Source: Macrocystis pyrifera
Taxonomy: Eukaryota > Sar > Phaeophyceae > Laminariales > Laminariaceae
Length of the DNA stretch: 64,000 nt
Direction: 5' to 3'
Assembly: GCA_031763025.1 (NCBI GenBank)
Contig: JASSKH010000017.1
Span: forward strand, 4,778,041 to 4,842,040
Shown: piece after piece, positions 21,101-33,675 of the stretch
Layout: the number at the start of each line of letters is the position of its first letter
Numbering within the stretch: the stretch's first letter is position 1
The notes under the pieces: model-generated
The model's database searches: none
Seen by the model: the letters and a program-made list of their open reading frames with translations, nothing else
What the model was told of the DNA's origin: nothing
Made by a program: the position numbers and the translations under genes

Positions 21101-23761
21101 CCGCGCGTGGCGCTAGCCCTGCGTTGCCCGTCGCACTTTGTAAATACATACCCGTGGAAGTGTTTGTAGTACCTGTAGTGTGCTGTGATGTACTACTCTG
21201 AACGGCAATGTGAGAACCGTCGTGCAAGGATGCTACGTACGGGTAGGGGTGCAACCTACAATTTTCTGATAATTTTTTGAGGCTCCTCGCTTGAGAAGCT
21301 CCATACCTCAATACCTGCAGTAGTAACACCCAAAATCTGACGTTTTCATAAATGTGTAAGCTTAGCCCATGGCCTAGGTGCTAACGGAAACTGTTGTGCA
21401 GCACAAATCGGATATGTACTTGGTAGTTCTTCCTCAGCCGAAGAGCTCCGTCACCCAGATATGTATTCTTCATGACGTCATAGAACGAAGAAACCAGTAC
21501 CAGGCATATATGTACGCGCGATCGACGTATCAAACGCAACTTGCAAAAAGTGAAATTTCGATCGAATTCCTCGATATCACAGCAGTTGAGGTTATTTGAG
21601 AGAAACAAATAAATGATGGGGGTAAACACGACGTACGTACGTATATATATTGCAATCGACCGCCTAACAGTGCTTTGAAACGCACGGAAGCGCTATTATT
21701 GTAGATGGCTCGACACTCTGGCAAGTGTTTCCTAGTGTGTGCACACCATGACACGTTTTTAGTTTTCGTAACTTCCTCTCCGTTTTTCGTCACGACGGTT
21801 TCCCAAGTCTACCACCTCCCCTCCCGCGCCCCTTTCGTTCGTACGGGAATCATCATAAATTACTGCACCCATAGACGGCACAGGTGGCTGTAACGACTGC
21901 GCTGGACAAAATGACCAAGTCCCACGATGTTCCGAAGCTGTTCGGAGGCTTCTTCACGGAGCTCATGGCCGCTGCGCGCACCCGACGCAAGGCCGAAGGA
22001 TTAGGGGTGGACGTGGCCAGGAAATGTACGGTCCGGGGAGTTCTCGCGCGGGGTCTCCCCAGCGAGCCCGCGAGGGCTGCCGCGTTCGCCGCGGCAGCCT
22101 TGCTCGTGAACACAATTCCCGACGGCGTGATGTCATCTGGCGGTAAAAATAACATCGCAACCTCGCACAGCAACCCATCTGCCCACGCCGGTACTCCCTC
22201 ATCCGACACTTTTCGCGCCGCTTCTGTGGCGGTCGGTGATGCCGAGCTCAATGCACCTGTGCTGCGCATGCCGCCACCGCCGCCGGCACCACTACCGACA
22301 CCACCGTTACCGCCACCGCCACCGCCGCCGCCGCCACCACCGCCCATGACTTCCCTGGCGTACCCCGCGCAGACTACCTCTTCCTCGCCTTCCGGGTTGA
22401 GACATGCAGCACGCGTGGCCAGCCCTACAGCCTTCTCTACCCCGACGATGCCGTCACCGACGGACATCATGAGCCCCAGCCCCTGGGGCAAGCAACCACT
22501 GCAAGGACGCCTCGGGGCCATGGGTGCCTCTCCAAGCTGCGCTCCAAGGTCGAGCAACATTGCCGGACGACATGGCGTGGACAAAATCCGCACGACGGCT
22601 TCGCCGACGCCGCCCATTGCAGAAACGGCGGCGGCGGTTCGAGTGATGGGAACGACTGGCGGCATGGCGCCGCCCATTTCGAGCGGCCTCTCCGGTACTA
22701 CGGCAGCCCCGGAAATCTTCGGTACGCCTGACAATGTCGGAACGAAGCGAACGGCACGCTTTGATTCGGGGGCAGTGGTTTGCGTGACAGGGGCAGCGGC
22801 GGCGGCAGCGGCGGCGGCGATGTCGGCGGCGAAGGCAAGAGCACTCAGGACGGGCGTGGCTGCAAGTCTAACCCCTTCCCGTGTCAACCAGGGCGGTGAA
22901 GCTCTCGGGTCCGGTAGCTCTGGACTTCCTGCTGCGTCGATAGCAGCGCCGACTACAGCGGCGGACGCCGGAGGGGTTGGGGGGGGAGTCACTGCGAGCT
23001 CGACTCCACCCAGAGGCAACCAGGGCGTCGGAGCTATCGGGTCCGGCGGCTTCGGGCTGCCTATTTCGTCGGGGGCAGCGCCGGAAACAACGGCAGAGCC
23101 CGGCGGCGGGTATGAGAAAAGCGCGCTGGCTGGCATTTCTTCTTCGTGCTACGAGCCTCAAGGTGTCGGGGCCCCAGAAGCTTCTTCCATGCCTGGACTG
23201 TTCTCGCCAGCGCCAACGACTGGATTCCAGACGCCGGAGACGGCCACTGTCGCTGCAGCAGCGGGCGACAAGGGATTTTGGGCTGCTTTCGAAAATATCG
23301 AGGACGCCTTCGGACCCGTCGGCAACAACTCCGAGTTGAACATGCCAGTCGCGTCTTACGCAGCGGCGGTGGCAACGGCGGCGGCGACGGCAACGGAAAC
23401 GGGAGTGGTAGCGGCGGCGGAAGCGATGCCGGCAGCGACGGTGACTTCCAGCCCAGCGGTTGCAGCGACCGGGGTGGAGGGAGCGGGGGGCATCGTGGCG
23501 GCTCACCCAGACACCCTCAACCGCTCGGTGGCCTTTCCCGCGTTTACACCTCCCCTTTCGTCTGGCCGCGAGGCGGCGAAGAACATTTCCGGCGCGGACA
23601 TTGACACGAGCAGTGGTGATAACGGTCCCACCAACGTCGGTGGGGATGACGGTCGCAGTGGAAGAGTCGGCGGCAAGAGGAAAGTCGCCGGTTTTGAGAG
23701 TGATACCGAGGACCCTCCATGCGATGGGGAGGGGAAGAGGAAAAGGATCCGTGTGGGGTGA
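18120..23761 (+). CDS. Array gene copy B, three exons, unknown nuclear-type protein
   Basis: Exon 1 is 18120-18239 (ATG in context ATCATGG, 40 codons, beginning MDRTTRYVQLARQTVGAMLR, ending WETHSE). Intron 1 is 18240-20162 (GTGTGT to CCGACAG). Exon 2 is 20163-20490, beginning AAEEVARITRNRIVGQ. Intron 2 is 20491-21874 (GTGAGT to CCCATAG). Exon 3 is 21875-23761. All junctions are phase 0. Exon 3 is open and matches copy A with about ten amino-acid and four silent differences. Exon 2 is one base longer than in copies C and D (around 20285, after KGM), which would break the frame there; this is either a real lesion or a sequence error. Exon 1 encodes the same protein in copies B, C and D. No family is recognised. 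The basic C-terminus suggests nuclear location. Exon borders rest on splice consensus, preserved phase and conservation between units, not on transcripts. Confidence 0.6.
18825..19298. mobile_element. Fold-back element, 474 bp, unit 1
   Basis: Both ends carry GACCAACTATTATGGGAAAT in inverted orientation. The inverted match continues, diverged, for about 180 bases per arm, including AAAAACACCG, GAGCTTTC and CCGTTTCTCCAGAGTC. The centre (about 19010-19110) is not palindromic. The same element sits at the same place in units 2 and 3, so it predates the duplication. It is intronic (intron 1 of the array gene). No coding capacity. Confidence 0.75.
19820..19920. repeat. Short inverted-repeat element, GGACTGCAGTC family, intron 1 of copy B
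   Basis: 101 bp. Left arm CCCCTTTTCGGAATGCAGTC pairs with right arm GGTCTGCAATCCTAAAAGG. Same design as 14114-14210. Orthologues are at 39288-39388 and 56771-56871. Confidence 0.6.
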
Positions 23762-23952
23762 AAGGGTGGACGGGGAAGAGGGGTTGGGGAGCGGGGGAGT
23801 TGGGGGCGAAATGTGATGCGTTACTTTAACTACCGCACACATTCTCCGTTACGATGCATGGACACGCTTTGGTTTCATTGCCACGGAGGCAGTAACGTCG
23901 TCTTTTGATGCACAAGCGAGTGAAAATGGCCACACACGGCACAGGTGTGGAA

Positions 23953-24070
23953 GTGTGGGCGGGTAGGTGGATGGATGGATTGATGGATGGGTAGATGTGG
24001 GTAGATGGGTCGGTGGACGGGTGTGGGTCGGTGTGGGTGCGTGGGTCGATGGGTGGATGGGTCGGTGGGT
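23953..24070. repeat. TGGG minisatellite after gene copy B
   Basis: Counterpart of 3401-3524, nearly identical, ending GGTAGATAC instead of GGTGGGTGC. Confidence 0.85.
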
Positions 24071-25932
24071 AGATACTTAAAATACCGACCCCGTTGGCGT
24101 AGCAGCGGTTGTACCACCAGTATATACGAAGCGCATTGCTTGTTGTGCTTCTGTGCCTTGGTGTTGTCGTGACGTTTCCTGTTGCTCTCGCGGTGTGTGA
24201 GCGGAAGGAAGAAACGTTTTGGCACCGCGAAGGTTCTCGCTTGAGCGAGCCGCCACTACGGTTGACGTCTGGTATCACAGCGATATCTGTACAGTATCGT
24301 CCGTGGCGGGCATGTGAGTGTGAGGCGTGTCGGATGACTCAGGCAGGCAGGCAGGTGTGTGTGGGCATCTAAACAGCATGTATGTACGTAGACGCAACAA
24401 AGAAGTGCGGGTTCTTTGGCATTCGATAAACTTCCGATGAGGGCGTACTAGCTTCAAGTCAAGGCAGAGTTGTTTCAGCCACTAGCGGAGACTACTAATG
24501 CGCGAAAGTAGTAGTGGTAGTGGTGCTCTTAGTGTAATGTACCAGGCCTTGGCCCTGCGTTTGTTGATGAGGTGGAGACGGTGTTCGCGCAGTCGCGTGT
24601 GTGCACACAATGCGTTGCTGCGGAACCCGTTTTTTCTTGTGATGCTTGTGATGGCAATGTTTTCATGCGGGTTTCGCGGTGGGCGCTGTTCTGCAGAGCC
24701 GGAGATAACTACCCGCGTAGACAGCGTGGGAGAGGGCGTCGTTGAGCTCACGCTCCACAATTTTGTGTGATGGACGACGTTTGGCCGATATCGCCGTACG
24801 TCAGTGTAGAAAACATGTTCTAGGTGCTCCAGTGCTTCTGGGTATATCTTTTTTGCGTTTTAGTCATCACCTTCACATTTCACCTAGACTCGTGGGAAGT
24901 TTTACTCTCAGTGACTTACTGAACTATAGCAGTAGCCGTGGTGGTCACAGGCGTTTTCCTTTGTCGCCCCCCGATACTTTCGCCTTTGTTTTGTATCGCG
25001 TATTGGGTTCAGTATTCCCACTGTTCCTCGATTTTCATCGAATTTTGTTTCTTGGTTTTTGAATATGCGGGATATATTTCGTATACCGTATGTAGGTTAG
25101 TTGTACAGCATTGTTTCGTGGCATGACGCAACAGGGTGAAATATGTATACTTGGTACAGGATTCCTGACATTTTCTTCATATAGGGTGGGAGTGGGAATT
25201 ATTGTCACCGACAAATTGCCAACATCAATACTTTCGGAAATGGTCTGTTTACCTCGATAGGGGAGGGGGCGGCGATTATTGATGCAAGCGGCCTTCTGGG
25301 GCGAGACCGCAGGCCGGTCCCTGACACGAGCTGTTTCACTGAATATCCCTCACAAGCATGATGTTTACGTTACCCCTCTGGCAGAGAAAATAATCTACCT
25401 GGTACTTGTTAACTTGATACTTCGAAGTATCAGAGTCGAAAGTAGCATTTATTATTTATCTGAGGTAGTAATTCTAGACCGTGCAGGGGAATATGACTGT
25501 GTCCTCTGCAATGTGTACACCAACCACTTAGTTAGACATACGTAGCTCGGGGTAGGGGCGTCGGGCTCCCGAACAGAAATAGAGCCTTCCACTCTGACCG
25601 GTACTTTAATCCCCGTTTCGACTCTGGTTTGACCATGTCACGGATATTATGCTCTCGGCCAGACGGCACGTATGCTGTACAGGTATAACACTCACAAAAT
25701 CCGTCGTATATCAAGCAGTGCGAACCGCAAGTTAGTGTTATTGTGCTGACACGCCACCGGTCGCCACGCCGCGCTGAAAAAATTGCCCGCGTGCTGCGCT
25801 AAAGCGACTGTATATTCCGTGTACTCTTCGAATCCCAACGACGGACGGCAACACAGCTCTCTGGCCGCGATTCGTTACATGCCTGTTAGCAATGACTAGT
25901 ACGTAGCACAAAGGTAAGTGAAGAAACAATCC

Positions 25933-27200
25933 TGGACCCACACTCCACTTTTTTTTCATTTTGGGCCGGCCGAGGGGGGTGGGGGGTGTTATTTCTCAAC
26001 GTACACTAAACTCTATATAAGCAACGATGCAACACTAATTCCTATACACAACAAGTCACATGACCTTAAACTGGGGGTTGCTGGGGACTAAGGTACTTAA
26101 ACTGGGTACTATCAAGTCACTTCGTCATTGATCAGAGCATTCAGAGTTCAGATTTGAAAGGATCAGCGCTCCGCCCTAGACTGCTGTGTATACAGGCGAA
26201 CAAACACTGCCTGATCCATTGCCTGGTGCAGCCTGATCCTAAAAGCTAGCGGCCTCGGCAACGTAGATCAGGCAGGTAACTCGAGCTGAGTACACCACGA
26301 GGCTCTACCTTGAAAGCCACTGATGTAGGTTTTGGTACAGCGCGAAGAAGAAGCCGGCGGCGAGGGGGCGGGGACGGGCGGGAGGGGTGACGATCATGGC
26401 ATGTCCGACGTAGGTAGGTCTGGCCGGAGAACGGTACCGAGGAGGTGGTGGAGTGAAGGATCCGATGATGAGTAGGTCAGGGGGTGCTTGGGGCAGGGGG
26501 GACAGTTGGTTTGCGACGAAACGGCTAAGCATGTTCCGGCTCCGACTGCAGCGGCAAACGGAACGGCCCAAGCTTCGCATAAGACTTGCCTATGAGGGCG
26601 GGGAAGTGGTCGGAGGACAATCTGAATGGGCTGCTCCAAGTTGCTCCTTTTTTGTATGTGTGGATCGTCTGCCTGTGCGCGCCATTCATTCAAGTAGAGA
26701 TTAGTTGGGTTGTTGTAGACCAGTCAGTGTGCGGTGGGCGGTTACCAATAATTTTCGTCTACCCTAAGGCGACGGGGGATCGTACTTTTATCAACAAGCA
26801 AGTCCTTTACCCGTTTATTTCCGGCAACATCTTGGCGGCACTGGTTTGTTCGAGTTAGATTAAGTTGGATCGAAAAAAAACGATATATTTTTTGTGCCAG
26901 CTTTGGCCAGCCAATTGTTTTGCGAAAACCCCAAACAACAGTAATTAAACCAAGATTAAACAAGAAAAATGCGTGCCAGGGATACTTAACTTGAACATCA
27001 AACAAGAACAACCCAACTACACACAAGCAAGACGTGAACAAGATCGCAACAACATTGCACATGGGGCTCGAATGTAGCGTTTCGACAACGTTTGCTGACC
27101 AACTGGAGTCAACAAGGCTTCGGAATGCCTATATTTTGTTAAAGAAGATATACTAAAATTGGGCCGGCCGAGGGGGAGAGGAGGGGGAGTGCGGGTCCAG
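25933..27200. mobile_element. Candidate inverted-repeat element, fuller version, unit 2
   Basis: Same 15-bp ends (right end with one mismatch) around 1268 bases, including the segment at 25986-26337 absent from unit 1. Non-coding. The counterparts are 45407-46672 in unit 3 and from 62848 onward in unit 4. Confidence 0.45.
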
Positions 27201-28148
27201 TATTTTTTTCATTTGCCCTTGCGTAGGACCACATACAGTAAGATGAGACAATATGGAACTGGCCCAACTACTGGTATTTTGCAGGTCAACTCCTCCTCCT
27301 CTTTCCCCTCCCCCCCCTCCTCTTCGTCCTCTTTCTCCACCTTCTACATTCGATTCATTAGCAGTAGCATCATCACTACCATGATTATCACAAACAGCAC
27401 CAGCACCAGCGAAATGATCGTCAGCATTAAGAGCATGGCAGCATCAGCAGCATCCGTAGAAGCAGAAGAAGGAGTAATAACATCAGTCTTTCTAAGCATC
27501 AGCGGCAGCATTGTCGTCAATTAGTCCTAGCATCCGCATCAGCAAGCACCACAGTCACCAGCATCACCAGCATCAGCACCACAACAGCCTCCTTACCCCC
27601 CCCCCCCCCCCCCTCCCTCTCTTGTTTTTCCAGCACATTTTCCGGAAGAACAAGCCCAAAAGCCTCTCAAAACGTCAAAACGAAAGCAAAGAACGGCACA
27701 GCAGCAATACTACAGGGGACGCAAACTCCACTTCACTCCATTGTCATGCCAGGTACTGGTATAGTGTAGCGTTGTTGACTACACAACAAATCACTCCACG
27801 CAACACACGGTCTTGACCCCTCCCATCCCCCCCGTCAGACTCCCCCCTCAACCCGCCCCCTCGCCCCTTTCGCGGACCCCCCCCCCCTTCCCCGTACAAG
27901 CCTAGAAAGAGCAGCAGCAGAACAGTGATGTATCAATATTTTCGGGCACGACAAGACCTTTTTCTGTCTTACTATACTGGTTTAAATATAGAGAGACGCC
28001 CAGTCATGGGATCAATCCGCGATCTCCTATACCAGATATATGAGTACCAGGTACGTACGTGCCAGGTATAGCATATTTGCGCAAGAAGCGTACCTTGTCG
28101 CGCTCGTTTGTCCGCCACCATGATGGAGGCGTAATCGTTGCTCACGGC

Positions 28149-28259
28149 CTACGTCCTGTCGAGGTCGTGTGTGTCCCTCCACACGCCCACAGCCAGGCCG
28201 GCGGCGAAAGTTAAAGCGGATACGACATACGCGATGCCGAGAGCTGTGGTCTCGGACAT
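28149..28259 (-). CDS. Short ORF, 36 aa, single predicted membrane helix, unit 2
   Basis: Starts ATGTCCGAGACC and reads [10 protein letters not shown], then a hydrophobic stretch ([17 protein letters not shown], residues 11-27), then polar RDTHDLDRT and a TAG. One membrane segment with a charged C-terminal tail is the only visible feature. The same frame stays open after the TAG for over 20 codons (AVSNDYASIMVADKRARQG), as if a longer protein was once coded. No family is recognised, no splice sites or promoter can be argued, and the chance of a fortuitous ORF is substantial. Confidence 0.3.
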   Translation of the reverse strand: MSETTALGIAYVVSALTFAAGLAVGVWRDTHDLDRT

Positions 28260-28419
28260 CCTCGGCCGCACCACCAGCTGTAGTATTAGCATATCCTACG
28301 TGCGTACAGTAGTGCACATCCTCGGCCGCACCAGCAGCAGTAGTATTATGATATCATACGTACGTACAGTAGTGCGCACCTGCAGCAGCATCGTAGTATC
28401 AAGTGAGGTGTGATTATCT

Positions 28420-28585
28420 ATGATACCTGGTACGATAAAATGTGATGTGATACGATACGACACGGTATGATATACCAGATACCTGGTATATGGTATGATT
28501 CGACACGACATGGTGTGATACGATACGATACGATACGTTATGATACGGTAAGATACGATACGATACGACATGATAGGATACGAGC
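28420..28585. repeat. GATAC-rich array, unit 2
   Basis: Counterpart of 7828-7985 with an extra CCTGGTA at 28482-28488. Confidence 0.75.
28480..28488. other. TACCTGGTA site present in units 2 and 3, absent in unit 1
   Basis: CAGATACCTGGTATATGGTA here (and at 47956-47964) against CAGATATATGGTA at 7876-7888 in unit 1: exactly CCTGG plus TA extra. Confidence 0.6.
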
Positions 28586-28929
28586 GGTCTCTCGCATCCT
28601 GGATGATATAATACGATGCAAATACGGCATGTGCTTTTGTGTGTTGTGTTTGTGTACCGTGCGAGCACGTATGATATTGTTCTACAGAATGCTACTGTTG
28701 TTGTAGTATCTCTTATTTCACAGCACTCGTTTTTAACATTAAAATCCTCAGGGTTGGATCTTATGTATGGTGAATGAATACAGATAGATCCTGCACAAAA
28801 ACAACTCTTAACGGCGGGATAGGCCCTCTGTAGATCTGCAGTAAGATGATCTACTACTATTGCTGCTGTATAGTAGATTCCACAGTAGATCGTGATATGT
28901 CCAACGTGTGTACGTAACGTCACAGATAG

Positions 28930-29211
28930 ATGCTCCCAGTATACTTCAAGCTCCGAGTACACTCGCACTCGGAGTATCGTGTACCTTTCGTACTCCGAGA
29001 ACTGGAATATGAGCAGTACTGAAGGCCCAAATATTCCTACTGCGAGTACTGACTGGGAGCTGGGAGTATGAGCAGTACAGAGTACAAACAGTACTCGCCC
29101 TAGAAACATCCGAAATACTTGGAGTACTCAGAGTACGTAACAAGAGTATTGTAACTCGTAAATACTCGCAGCAAATACCTCCGGAATACTCCCAGGTACT
29201 GGGAGCATCGT
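28930..29211. repeat. GAGTAC/GTACTC-rich tract, unit 2
   Basis: Counterpart of 8493-8791 with the same inverted ends (GATGCTCCCAGTA and ACTGGGAGCATC). Confidence 0.55.
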
Positions 29212-29635
29212 CTGTGTAACGTTTTTTTCGAAACGGCACAAAAAAAACTTGACGAACGTTGGGAACCTTGGGCGTTTTTATGCTATTCATAATACTGCTG
29301 TAGGAGTACGGCAGTACCTGCCTCGATCTGTGAAGCCCGTATTTTGTGGGGCGCTCTCTATCAAGGGCACGCCAGACCAACAAAGGCCATCACAGGATAA
29401 CACTGCAAGCAGCAAGCGGTTGCTTCGCTCCGTATAATCGAGGCTACTACGACGGACTGACACGAAGGTCTCGCCCCTGCCCGACTGCTGGTCCTTTTCT
29501 TCCTACCATTGCTGCTACTTTATTCCCCAGGTGCGGCACATACATACTCTTCTTCGTGCTCAACACGTTTTGGTCGGACGTTTTTTCAAATCGAGCTCGT
29601 ATTATTGTTGTTAACTGTGTGATCGAGCTCAAACC

Positions 29636-29965
29636 GAGCTCGCTCGCTACTGCTTACTCCGGCTGCTGCTGCTGCTGCTGCTGTGCACCACACGTGTTCG
29701 TCGACCACAGCTAGCTGTGGTGCTAGCTGTCCGCCGTGTGCTCTACTGACGAGCAACTAACTGGGTCACCGTTGTCATCCCCCCAGAGAATTTGCCCTCC
29801 AGCTGTTGTTGTTGCTGTCGGCCTACAACAGTTTTAGGCCGACAGCAGCAGCTGGACGGCAGTCTCTCTCGGGGGATGATGACGATGATGCAGTTAATTG
29901 ACGCAACTAGCACCACAGTTGTGGTCGGCGAACACGTGCGGTGCGCAGCAGCAGCAGCGAGCGAG
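29636..29965. repeat. Long imperfect hairpin, unit 2
   Basis: Orthologue of the hairpin at 9234-9631, shorter in both CAG-type tracts and missing part of the right arm near 29893. The inner 60-base stem around 29830 is kept. Confidence 0.65.
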
Positions 29966-30690
29966 TTTTTACACCCGACACCCGACCCACAATGGAGGCG
30001 GGCGAGCGCGTTTTTTTCCAGTGTGTGGGTGGGCATATACCCTCTTTCTTGTTGAGATTGCCATGCGCGTTCAGTGGTGTGTTGGTGCTGGTGCTGGTGC
30101 TCTGGGGACGGCGACCGTGCTTGGCTTACCCCTGTTCCTTGCTGCGTGTGTGTGGTTGGTATAACGCGCACTTGTAACGCTTATACGTACTGGAGCTTTC
30201 GTCACTTGACGGCACGAGGGAGCGCGAAGCGACACTCGTATACACAGGACTTCAGGTTTCGAGAGGGGGTTCCCCGACAGATATTGATAACAGTACGGAC
30301 CTATCCTACGTACAAAGTCTGTTTTTGGGTTATTATGAAAGTGTTGTTCCAAAGCCAGCGAAAGCGAACGCGGTGATCGTTCGCTAGCCGTGAAGTTTAT
30401 CATACCACGCTGGGCACCAATATAATCACCATTTGACTTCTAATATGAATACTGAACGTTTATTATATTTCCGTCCAGAGAATAATAAGCAAGAGTACGC
30501 CCACACCACAAGAGAGGCACGCTCGCTCGGCATCGTCAGTCCATTTTTTCAGGTTGTTTTTTGTTACACGGCGAACGCCCACACCTGTGCATGGTGTCAG
30601 CACCTATTGTACTTGTCGTGTTCAGTCGCCGACCCTTGCATCGGTGAGTATTTGTGTTGTTCTGTCGATGCATCGGGGTCGTGCACGGCG

Positions 30691-30722
30691 CTACACTACT
30701 ACTACTACTACTACTACTACTC
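30691..30722. repeat. CTA microsatellite, unit 2 (short allele)
   Basis: About ten CTA repeats at the position where units 1 and 3 have about 60 and 90. Confidence 0.9.
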
Positions 30723-31052
30723 CACCGCCGAAAAATATATACCTGATACCAAGGCAGTACATACACTTGGAAAAAAGGAAAAAGAAAGTGCGTACGTATA
30801 CAATGAGTCCAACCGGTTGAGTGGCTGATACTATTTGATACAGAAAATAACACCAGATGGTTGAACGAAACCCTCTGACGACCGAGGACGAGAAGTGAAC
30901 GTTTTCGATTTTCTATTTTGTTTTGCTCTGGTACATTACCATACATACCACTCCGGGTGTGAATATAGTCCCCGTTTGTACTCTGATGTTGATACCAAAC
31001 GGTGATTATATTCCCCGCCAGGGTGGTGTTATTTTTCCACGCCATATAGATA

Positions 31053-31061
31053 TACCTGGTA
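31053..31061. other. TACCTGGTA site present only in unit 2
   Basis: AGATATACCTGGTACTATTTTT here against AGATATATTTTTAG in unit 1 (11605): ten extra bases, CCTGGTACTA. The other two units have no such core. Confidence 0.55.
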
Positions 31062-32846
31062 CTATTTTTAGCCCCAATGTTTTTTTTTTTTACCTCATCC
31101 ATCCGATCTAGTATCTTCGCCCTAGTTTTCTCTCTCCCTCCTGATCAGTAGTCGTCACTCAGATCCGGGGTCACCAATAGCAGGCTCTCCTCCCCCTTCC
31201 AACTACGGTCCACGACTTGCGTTTGTGTCGCGAGAAGACTTCAACCCTTCCTTCCCTCGTCGACTCGCGTCGTTCCATCCCACCTTTCGTGTACGACCCG
31301 TACACGATACCAGTATGTGTCAACGGTACTATGGTAATACAGAAAAACCTCGTTCAGCTCGTTCGTGGGGTGGAAGTCGTCCATTGGTTCTTATTACACA
31401 CGCACATACACTTATTACACTGCCGTGTTCAGCCCCGCCCCCCTCCCCCCCCCCCCGCGCCCTCTATGGTCTTACAACTATGGTTATGCATGACATGAGC
31501 ACACACGCCCCTCCCCCACCCCTCCCCTCCCCCCGTGGATCGGAAAGTAGACCCTCCTTCCCCCCCTGCGGCGGAAAGCATGTTCATGTATTTCTCTTGA
31601 GAGATCGGCCGTGTATATACAGCAGTACTACTCTACCCCCGAAGTGTTTTTCTTTTTTACCTCATCCCATATACTGCTGTTTAATGCACTGGTATTTCCT
31701 TTGCTCTACTTTCTGCAGCTTCGCTATTTCCTTCCTTTCGTATCTCAGAGATCCGGGGTCACATACGATGTGATGATACAGAACCAGGTGGCATGTTTGA
31801 TTCCGACAACGATTGGGCGGCGTGTAGTTGTGTGTCAATCGCACAAACAGCAAAGAAGACGACGAACGAAAAAACAAACGAAGACCGCGTAAAGAGAACG
31901 ACATTCATACCCAAACCGATTGACGTACCAAAACCCTCCTGAACCCAATCGCCCCTTCCGGCATCTCATCATCTCACACGTTAAGCGGCAACTGACTGCC
32001 ACGTACATCCAGAGTAAATAGAAGGCACTCCTCTCCCCCCCCCCCCTCCCACTGCGTACTGCCTATTATCGCGAGCAGGGTTCATTCCGCATGTTCTTCC
32101 CTCGCCGACTCGCGAATTAATTGGATCGACAGCGGGGGCAACAGAGGGGTCGCAGGCCACCGGAGGTATGTCGCGCAACAAAAGGGCAGCTATAATTAAG
32201 GGGAAACAGAGTAAATCAGAATCAAATGTGGGGTGTAAACACACGGGGATGTATCAGGCACCAGATATCTTTTTTTGAGTCCATTGCGGCTTCCGATTAC
32301 TAACATTAGAGATAACCCCCTCGGAATAAAATAATATGTCATGTGATGGCGAGAGCAATGTCTAGGTATGGCACATAAGGCACACGTGCTGCCACAGGTG
32401 CTAGAGCAGTAGGTAGGGTTATCGTAGCACCTACCGAAGCAAAAAAGCGCAATGCACATACCATTACTCGTCCCTTTTCGGCGACACGTGACCGAAAAAA
32501 AAGTGACAAAACATTTATCAGGTATATTACCTACAGTAATTCCTGGTTGGTGCTGTGCTGTCACCCGTTTTTGTGCCAGAGAGGTACATTGAAATCGTCG
32601 GTATATCTGGCTGCCTTTACGACACAATATTATATTTTACGTTTTACATACCTCCCTCCGTCCGGTGGTTTTTCTCGTCCTGTCCCTGTCATTCAAACAT
32701 AACAGACTCTTTGTTTCGGGGATGGATGTATGTGCTTGAAATGCAACGGAAATAAGGAAGGGGGGAAGGGGGGAAGGGAAGAAGGGCGGATGGAAGGAGA
32801 TATACGACACGCGCTCAAGCACGATGACACATTATTTTTGCCGTTA

Positions 32847-33146
32847 TGTACACGCTTTTTTTCACTCGCTTTTCGAGTACTTCCCAGTTGGCATATTTGC
32901 TAGAAGGGTGATAAAATCTACAGTTACTCCTCGCACTTTAGGTCGCTACGTACACGCTTTTTTTCACTTGCTTTTCAAATACCTTCGGGTTGGCATATTT
33001 CCTGGAGAGCGATTAAACCTAGTATCTTGCTTTTTAGGTCGCAATATATACTTTTTGCACTCGCTTTGAAAAAAACTCCGGGTTGGCATATGTCCTAGAC
33101 GAGGGGATAAAAGCTATTAACTTGCTTTTTAGGTCGCCTATACGTA
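32847..33146. repeat. Three-unit minisatellite, unit 2
   Basis: Orthologue of 13391-13693, same three subunits. Confidence 0.7.
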
Positions 33147-33578
33147 CCTGGGCAGGTTCCCAAAAAAAGAGTTAAGACAGGTTTATTGCTGCCCCTCCAT
33201 TGCACGCTCCTACCATACCCTGGTATCACGTACGATAACACGGCACACTCCCTCGATCGAATTTCCAAGCTGGTATTATCAAAAACAAGGAGAGAGTGGT
33301 TAAATGTCGAGAGATAGTTCGTCTATGAAAATCTAAAGATCTCGGACGAGACATTTTTTTTTCCAAAGCCCTCACCATTTTCGTTTGAGTGTGCTTGCAC
33401 TGCGCCGCCTCCCCTTTCTTTCTTTGGAGAAAGCCGGCTCGGAAATTCTTCCCAGAGGGGGCTGTTTGTGGGTGTTACGTTTGCGCACCACCAGTGTGCT
33501 TACTGTAGTGTACTCGCAAGAGGCGCCACAGCAGGTCTCGATCGTGCTTTTGAGACGGTCTACGGTGGGGGGGAACTC

Positions 33579-33675
33579 TTAACCCTTTCAGGACTGCAGT
33601 CTCGTGTTGGGGACGAACCACTCAAATTCTAAGTAGTTTGTCCCCAAAACGGGACTGCAGTCCTAAAAGAGCTGA
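33579..33675. repeat. Short inverted-repeat element, GGACTGCAGTC family, unit 2
   Basis: Orthologue of 14114-14210 with one or two substitutions in the left arm. Confidence 0.6.
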
